NCBI RefSeq assembly: GCF_003254395.2 | Contig: NC_037653.1 | Location: 3,038,001-3,102,000, forward strand | Direction of reading: 5' to 3' | DNA: 64,000 nt | DNA from: Apis mellifera | Taxonomy: Eukaryota; Arthropoda; Insecta; Hymenoptera; Apidae | Part shown: piece by piece, positions 61,801 to 64,000 of the stretch | How the letters are laid out: each line of letters begins with the position of its first letter | Numbering within the stretch: the stretch's first letter is position 1 | Translations under genes and position numbers: made by a program | Notes under the pieces: generated by a model | What the model was told of the DNA's origin: nothing | Seen by the model: only the letters and a program-made list of their open reading frames with translations | The model's database searches: none

Positions 61801-61933
61801 GCCAATAAGCGCGAGCTTCCCGCGCTATTGGCTCGTGGGAAACAATCACGGAATCTGTCAGTACGGATTTTGTCAGTTTTCGGCGTGGATTATCGGAAAG
61901 AGCTTGCAAGCCGACAGTGCTGATTGAAAAAAG
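61801..61933. promoter_or_regulatory. CCAAT/E2F-like palindromic promoter
   Basis: An inverted repeat (61801-61813 against 61821-61832) has outer GCCAATA/TATTGGC arms and inner GCGCG/CGCGC. Two opposed CCAAT boxes thus flank TTCCCGCGC, an E2F-type site. A plus-strand donor candidate (AAAAAAG|GTATTG) lies at 61933/61934, about 100 bases downstream. Symmetry allows either direction or a bidirectional promoter. Confidence 0.45.
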
Positions 61934-64000
61934 GTATTGTTCAAATAAAATTGCGATCGTTTTTTTTTCTTCTTATATTATTATACACCGGATAAGATTG
62001 GTGGTGGTGGATAAATTTGTCGAGAAGTCTTCGAGCTCAAGATTTCACAACCTATATAGTGTACTTTATACGGAACAACTAACTCGATAATTTTTATCTC
62101 GAATGGAGAACGTTAAAAATGTCGAAAGATGATAGTTTTCAATGTAATCATGACGCATCGAAAGCAACGAAACAAATGAACAGCCTGAATATGATTCTCT
62201 GTTTATGTTTATGTATCAAATAGCATAAATTGAGTTGTACGGTGTAAGTATACACGACGACAATCATTCAAAACACAGTTAGTAATTTTCTCCGATGGCC
62301 ACGTGTCGCTTGAACAAATTATTTTCCGCACAACCTACCCGACTTATTAAGGCCGCTCTCAATCGACTCCAATTGTTCGAACGCGTCCTTTCAAAAGTTA
62401 ATTACATATTATCATCAAGATTGAATATACGCTTAATATAATAATATCGAAGTTCTTTCTATCGAAATAGAAAAACATTGCATTAGGAATTAATTTTTAT
62501 CAACGAAAACCATAAATAGTAAATATATTATCAACGGTATTTTAGACTTTTTCTAAATTTTCCATAATTATCTGTTATTTCTCATTGATCGCTATCTATT
62601 GTGTCCTTTGAAATTTCATTCGATGGGAACAAAGATAGTTGACCTTGCAACACAGATTCATATTTTTAACAAAAGAAATTAAAAAAATTTATAAAATTAT
62701 TTTAATTGTGCTTCCATATGCATAAAAATATTTTTAAAAAATGCATAATGAATTTTGTAGTAAATTTTAAAATCTATAATAAATCATTTATCGACATTTC
62801 TATTTAGTTTACATATATAATTTAAATTTTTTTCTTTAGATATGTTACATGTAATAATTTAAAAATTTCTCAAAAACAATATAAATGAAAATGAAATTCT
62901 TTGGAAAAATTTATTATTGACAAATTTAAATATAAGTAACTGCAAGACCGGTCCTCGGCGATATCTGGTTTCCAGATTTTACTGTAGATAAAATCCCGAT
63001 AAAGAATGAAGAGAGTTTTGCATACAAAACCGTAGATATACGACATTATCTCTACTCGAAACACCGGTGGTAAAACAGCGTCTGTATACATAGGAAATCC
63101 GAGTTTAATCACGTTTTCGCTGAAACTTTGACAAAGATAACTCAGCTTCAAATATTGTTTCATGCAACAGTTGAAAAACTTGGCGTAATTTCGTTTTCAA
63201 GTTTTAAATGAAATCGATCTTACGAAAGGAATTTGGATTGATACATTTGTTGCTAAAAATCAAATTATAATGAAAAAAATTCCTATGATCTTTCGATCTT
63301 TCGAGACTTGACAGAAATTACCGACGGAGAAACGGCTGTTAACCTCATTCAAAAGGGGGAAGAGAATGCGTGAAAGATATGCGCGGGATGCCTGGCCGTT
63401 TGTCGCAAAACTAGTTTATCCGGAATCCGAAACATCGAGGATCAAGAGAATCTTTTATCTTTGATATCGAAATTATCTCTGCAACTTGAAATTTCAAATT
63501 TTATCGCAATGGTAAATATTTGTAGATACTTAAAAATTAATTTAATATTTATAAATAAATAAATAATATTCATTAAATAAAATCTGAAATATGTCAATAA
63601 TAAATTAAATATCGTAAGTCTTTCAAACTTTATTCCAAAATATTATATGCGATTATAATTTACATGTACCTTACCGTGTCAATACACGAGCATATAGCAT
63701 TTGTCAACATAACCTGTTCTTCCTATACACTGGTGCGTGCGTGCGTGCATGAAATATAATATACGTATTGCGGTCAAAAGTCTCTTTCTTCTTTCTTCTT
63801 TCTACATTTCGATTGGTCATTCTCAGTTTCCAAAGAAAAGCATTCAACATATATGAATCATAAAGCTCATATTATGCATCATATTATGCATCTGAAATAC
63901 CATTGATGCATCACTTGAACAAAGCAGATCATTTTATCTTAGAACGATATAATACCGTAGGCATTGTCTTCCGTTTCTCATTCTCGCTTCGTTTCAGGTC
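61934..64000. other. AT-rich DNA without recognised gene
   Basis: No exon was recognised. The 97-codon minus frame at 62870-63163 has no signature. GC-richer patches lie at about 62280-62400 and 63340-63440, and a short TGCG repeat at 63732-63749. Confidence 0.5.

Noticed and set aside
1..64000. Transposons, integrated viruses, CRISPR arrays or bacterial insertions
   Set aside because: No transposase, reverse transcriptase, integrase or viral frame, no terminal inverted repeats with target duplications, and no regularly spaced short repeats were seen; the tandem repeats found are local duplications.

Overview
The window is nuclear DNA of an insect, most likely a bee (Apis or a close relative). 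It is very AT-rich, with GC-richer patches confined to exons and probable promoters. Its genes have many GT-AG introns, short TTAGG-type tracts occur, and three conserved animal genes are present. There is no sign of bacterial, viral or plasmid organisation. Exon coordinates were built by hand from splice sites and reading phase; every internal phase closes without a frameshift.

Left part (1-17,300): a long AT-rich stretch without a protein gene I can defend. It holds a textbook TATA promoter near 2.04 kb, TATCGATA boxes at 10.3 and 10.9 kb, GC-richer islets, microsatellites, a degenerate duplication at 14.6-14.8 kb and a 45-codon open frame at 15.66 kb.

17,328-21,140, minus strand: a complete, compact 11-exon gene for the axonemal ARM-type protein CFAP69 (959 codons plus stop). 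It ends on an AATAAA signal 16 bases past the stop.

22.4-44.2 kb, plus strand: starry night/Flamingo (stan, the CELSR orthologue). A probable noncoding first exon ends at 22,729. After a ~9.7 kb intron, 13 exons (ten containing the bulk, the last only 31 bases) give a 3,166-residue adhesion GPCR: signal peptide, nine cadherin repeats, EGF/laminin-G/laminin-EGF modules, hormone-receptor and GAIN/GPS regions, seven membrane helices and a long cytoplasmic tail ending in a PDZ ligand. Two short upstream ORFs precede the start.

45.5-55.1 kb, minus strand and convergent with stan: the last 13 exons (1,749 codons) of a DOCK3/DOCK4-type Rac/Rap exchange factor, sponge (spg). Its SH3-coding 5' exons were not found. 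One intron carries a near-perfect 270-bp tandem duplication that copied an exon end with its splice donor; another carries a ~227-bp minisatellite. The two genes' 3' UTRs probably meet or overlap near 44.94-44.99 kb.

55.1-64.0 kb: AT-rich DNA with a row of GC-richer islets. Some could be exons of an unrecognised gene or relics; three read like single ankyrin repeats on the minus strand. Two probable promoter/first-exon regions lie at 61.35-61.53 kb and 61.80-61.93 kb, the latter a CCAAT/E2F-like palindrome. Stan organises planar cell polarity and axon growth, spg remodels actin through small GTPases, and CFAP69 serves cilia/sperm flagella; their adjacency need not be functional.
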